28,263 nucleotides of DNA from a virus: IMG/VR virus record IMGVR_UViG_3300044522_000575, positions 1 through 28,263 of that record; one strand, written 5' to 3'. How positions within the stretch are numbered: the first letter of the stretch is position 1; every line of letters starts with the position of its first letter. Below the pieces are notes generated by a model that saw only the letters and a list, made by a program, of their open reading frames with translations, was not told the DNA's origin and searched no databases. The position numbers and the translations under genes were made by a program. Shown in pieces: positions 27,134 through 28,263 of this stretch.

Positions 27134-28263
27134 TTGCAAAAGCCCATATACAGCGCCGCTGACGAGCAGACTCTGATGTCACGCATCTGGTCGCCGCAGG
27201 TTAAGGACGATCCTGAGGCGTTTGTGCTGTTCTCGTTCCCGTGGGGCCAAAAGAACACCCCGCTGGCAAAGTTCAGCGGGCCGCGGGCTTGGCAACGCGA
27301 ACTGCTGCGAGACCTAAAGGCGCACATCAAGAAAAACAACGGCACGCTGACCATGGACACGCTGCGCTCGGCCATCGCCTCGGGCCGCGGCATTGGTAAA
27401 TCTGCCATGGTGAGCTGGTTAATTCTGTGGATGCTCTCCACGCGCATTGGGTCGAGCGTAGTGGTCAGCGCCAACTCCGAGGCCCAGCTACGCTCCGTCA
27501 CTTGGGGCGAATTGGCCAAATGGTCAGCGATGCTGATTAACTCCCACTGGTGGGAGATTAGCGCCACCAAGCTGGTGCCCGCTGTGTGGCTCACAGAGCT
27601 AGTTGAGCGTGACCTAAAGCTTGGCACGCGCTATTGGGCGGCCGAGGGCAAGCTGTGGAGCGCGGAGAATCCCGATTCCTACGCCGGCGTGCACAATCAC
27701 CAGGGCATGATGCTGATATTCGATGAGGCGTCCGGTATCCCCGACCCTATTTGGTCGGTAGGTTCCGGCTTCTTTACCGAGAACATTCCAGACCGCTACT
27801 GGATGGCGTTCTCTAACCCGCGGCGTAACACCGGTTATTTCTTCGAATGCTTTAACGCCAAGCGTGAGTTTTGGAAGACCAAGCAGGTTGACGCCCGCAC
27901 GGTCGAGGATACCGATAAACAGGTCTACGAGCAGATTATCGCCGAATACGGCAAGGACTCCTCCGAGGCGCGAATTGAGGTGTATGGGGAGTTCCCGACC
28001 GAGGGCGAAGACCAGTTCATCTCGCCCCAACTGGTCGATGACGCCTTTGCCCGCGACAAGTACAAGGACGAAACCGCCCCTCGCGTGATGGGCATCGATC
28101 CGGCGCGTGGCGGCGCCGACTCCACCGTGATTGTCGTGCGCCAAGGGCGGGACTTAATCTCAATCAAGCGATACCACGGCGAGGATACGATGGCCATTGT
28201 CGGGCGTGTCATTGACGCGATGGATGAGTTTAAGCCCACTATGACCGTGATTGACGAGGGCGG
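27134..28263 (+). CDS. Terminase large subunit (partial, runs off window)
   Basis: The first 376 codons of a terminase large subunit, the motor that packages DNA into the prohead and cuts it. ATPase: Walker A SGRGIGKS (83-90), Walker B MLIFDEAS (193-200), and a coupling-type FSNP (226-229). Nuclease: D322 in GIDPARGGADST, with D374-E375 in the last codons shown. The start is TTG at 27134: GGAGG lies 8 bases upstream, inside the end of the preceding gene; ATG 27176 is in frame but has no such signal and would remove 14 residues. The 3' end lies beyond the window, where portal and capsid genes would be expected. Confidence 0.93.
   Translation, partial: MQKPIYSAADEQTLMSRIWSPQVKDDPEAFVLFSFPWGQKNTPLAKFSGPRAWQRELLRDLKAHIKKNNGTLTMDTLRSAIASGRGIGKSAMVSWLILWMLSTRIGSSVVVSANSEAQLRSVTWGELAKWSAMLINSHWWEISATKLVPAVWLTELVERDLKLGTRYWAAEGKLWSAENPDSYAGVHNHQGMMLIFDEASGIPDPIWSVGSGFFTENIPDRYWMAFSNPRRNTGYFFECFNAKREFWKTKQVDARTVEDTDKQVYEQIIAEYGKDSSEARIEVYGEFPTEGEDQFISPQLVDDAFARDKYKDETAPRVMGIDPARGGADSTVIVVRQGRDLISIKRYHGEDTMAIVGRVIDAMDEFKPTMTVIDEG

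Noticed and set aside
27070-28144. Antisense ORFs of 185 and 176 codons opposite the terminase
   Set aside because: The forward strand encodes clear terminase motifs; the reverse frames have no motifs and no start signals.
1-28263. tRNA genes, rRNA, insertion sequences, integrase and attachment sites
   Set aside because: None was recognised by eye on either strand; short or unusual tRNAs could be missed without a covariance search.

Overview
The window is a stretch of a tailed bacteriophage genome, best read as a lytic short-tailed (podovirus-like, P22-type tail) phage of a bacterial host that the sequence alone does not identify. The evidence is a P22 gp4-like connector and a gp10-like tail protein, two beta-helix tailspikes, three consecutive ejection-type proteins, a lysis cassette, a replication/recombination module and a terminase. 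No integrase, reverse transcriptase, tRNA, CRISPR array or ribosomal RNA was seen. Portal, scaffold and major capsid genes are absent; they would be expected downstream of the terminase that runs off the right edge.

Layout. (1) 1-12773, rightward: terminator, tailspike 1, small membrane protein, gp4-like and gp10-like tail proteins, repeat-containing structural protein, tailspike 2, a cupin-SET fusion, three ejection-type proteins, then lysis genes (membrane/coil protein, M15-type endolysin, holin-like protein). (2) 12742-20586, leftward: one long early operon whose genes mostly overlap by ATGA or GTGA. From its promoter it encodes two small proteins, a Sak4-like ATPase, an unknown protein, a DUF669 protein, a small charged protein, a Cas4/AddB-like nuclease, a C5-cytosine methyltransferase with a second full-length ORF in another frame, a RadD-like helicase, a VRR-NUC nuclease and a run of very small genes. 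(3) 20587-20753: divergent promoter region with a candidate operator. (4) 20754-22815, rightward: small HTH regulator and a primase-polymerase/helicase fusion, followed by a 208-bp cluster of TTGCG/CGCAA motifs that looks like a replication origin. (5) 23083-24708, leftward: small phage genes, three of them preceded by GC hairpins. (6) 24883-28263, rightward: small HTH/TerS-like protein, an ART-ParB polyvalent-type protein and the large terminase (partial).

How it fits together: the HTH protein and divergent promoters probably set early transcription. The primase/helicase starts replication at the adjacent repeat cluster. The Sak4-like protein, DUF669 protein, nucleases and helicase supply recombination. 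The methyltransferase may protect DNA from restriction. The right-hand genes package DNA and the left-hand genes build the tail, eject DNA and lyse the cell. The points most worth follow-up are the same-strand, full-length overlapping ORF inside the methyltransferase (with an A8 tract at its start), the cupin-SET fusion in the tail region, the iteron-like origin, and the ART-ParB protein next to the terminase. All family names come from reading translations by eye; no database search was run.
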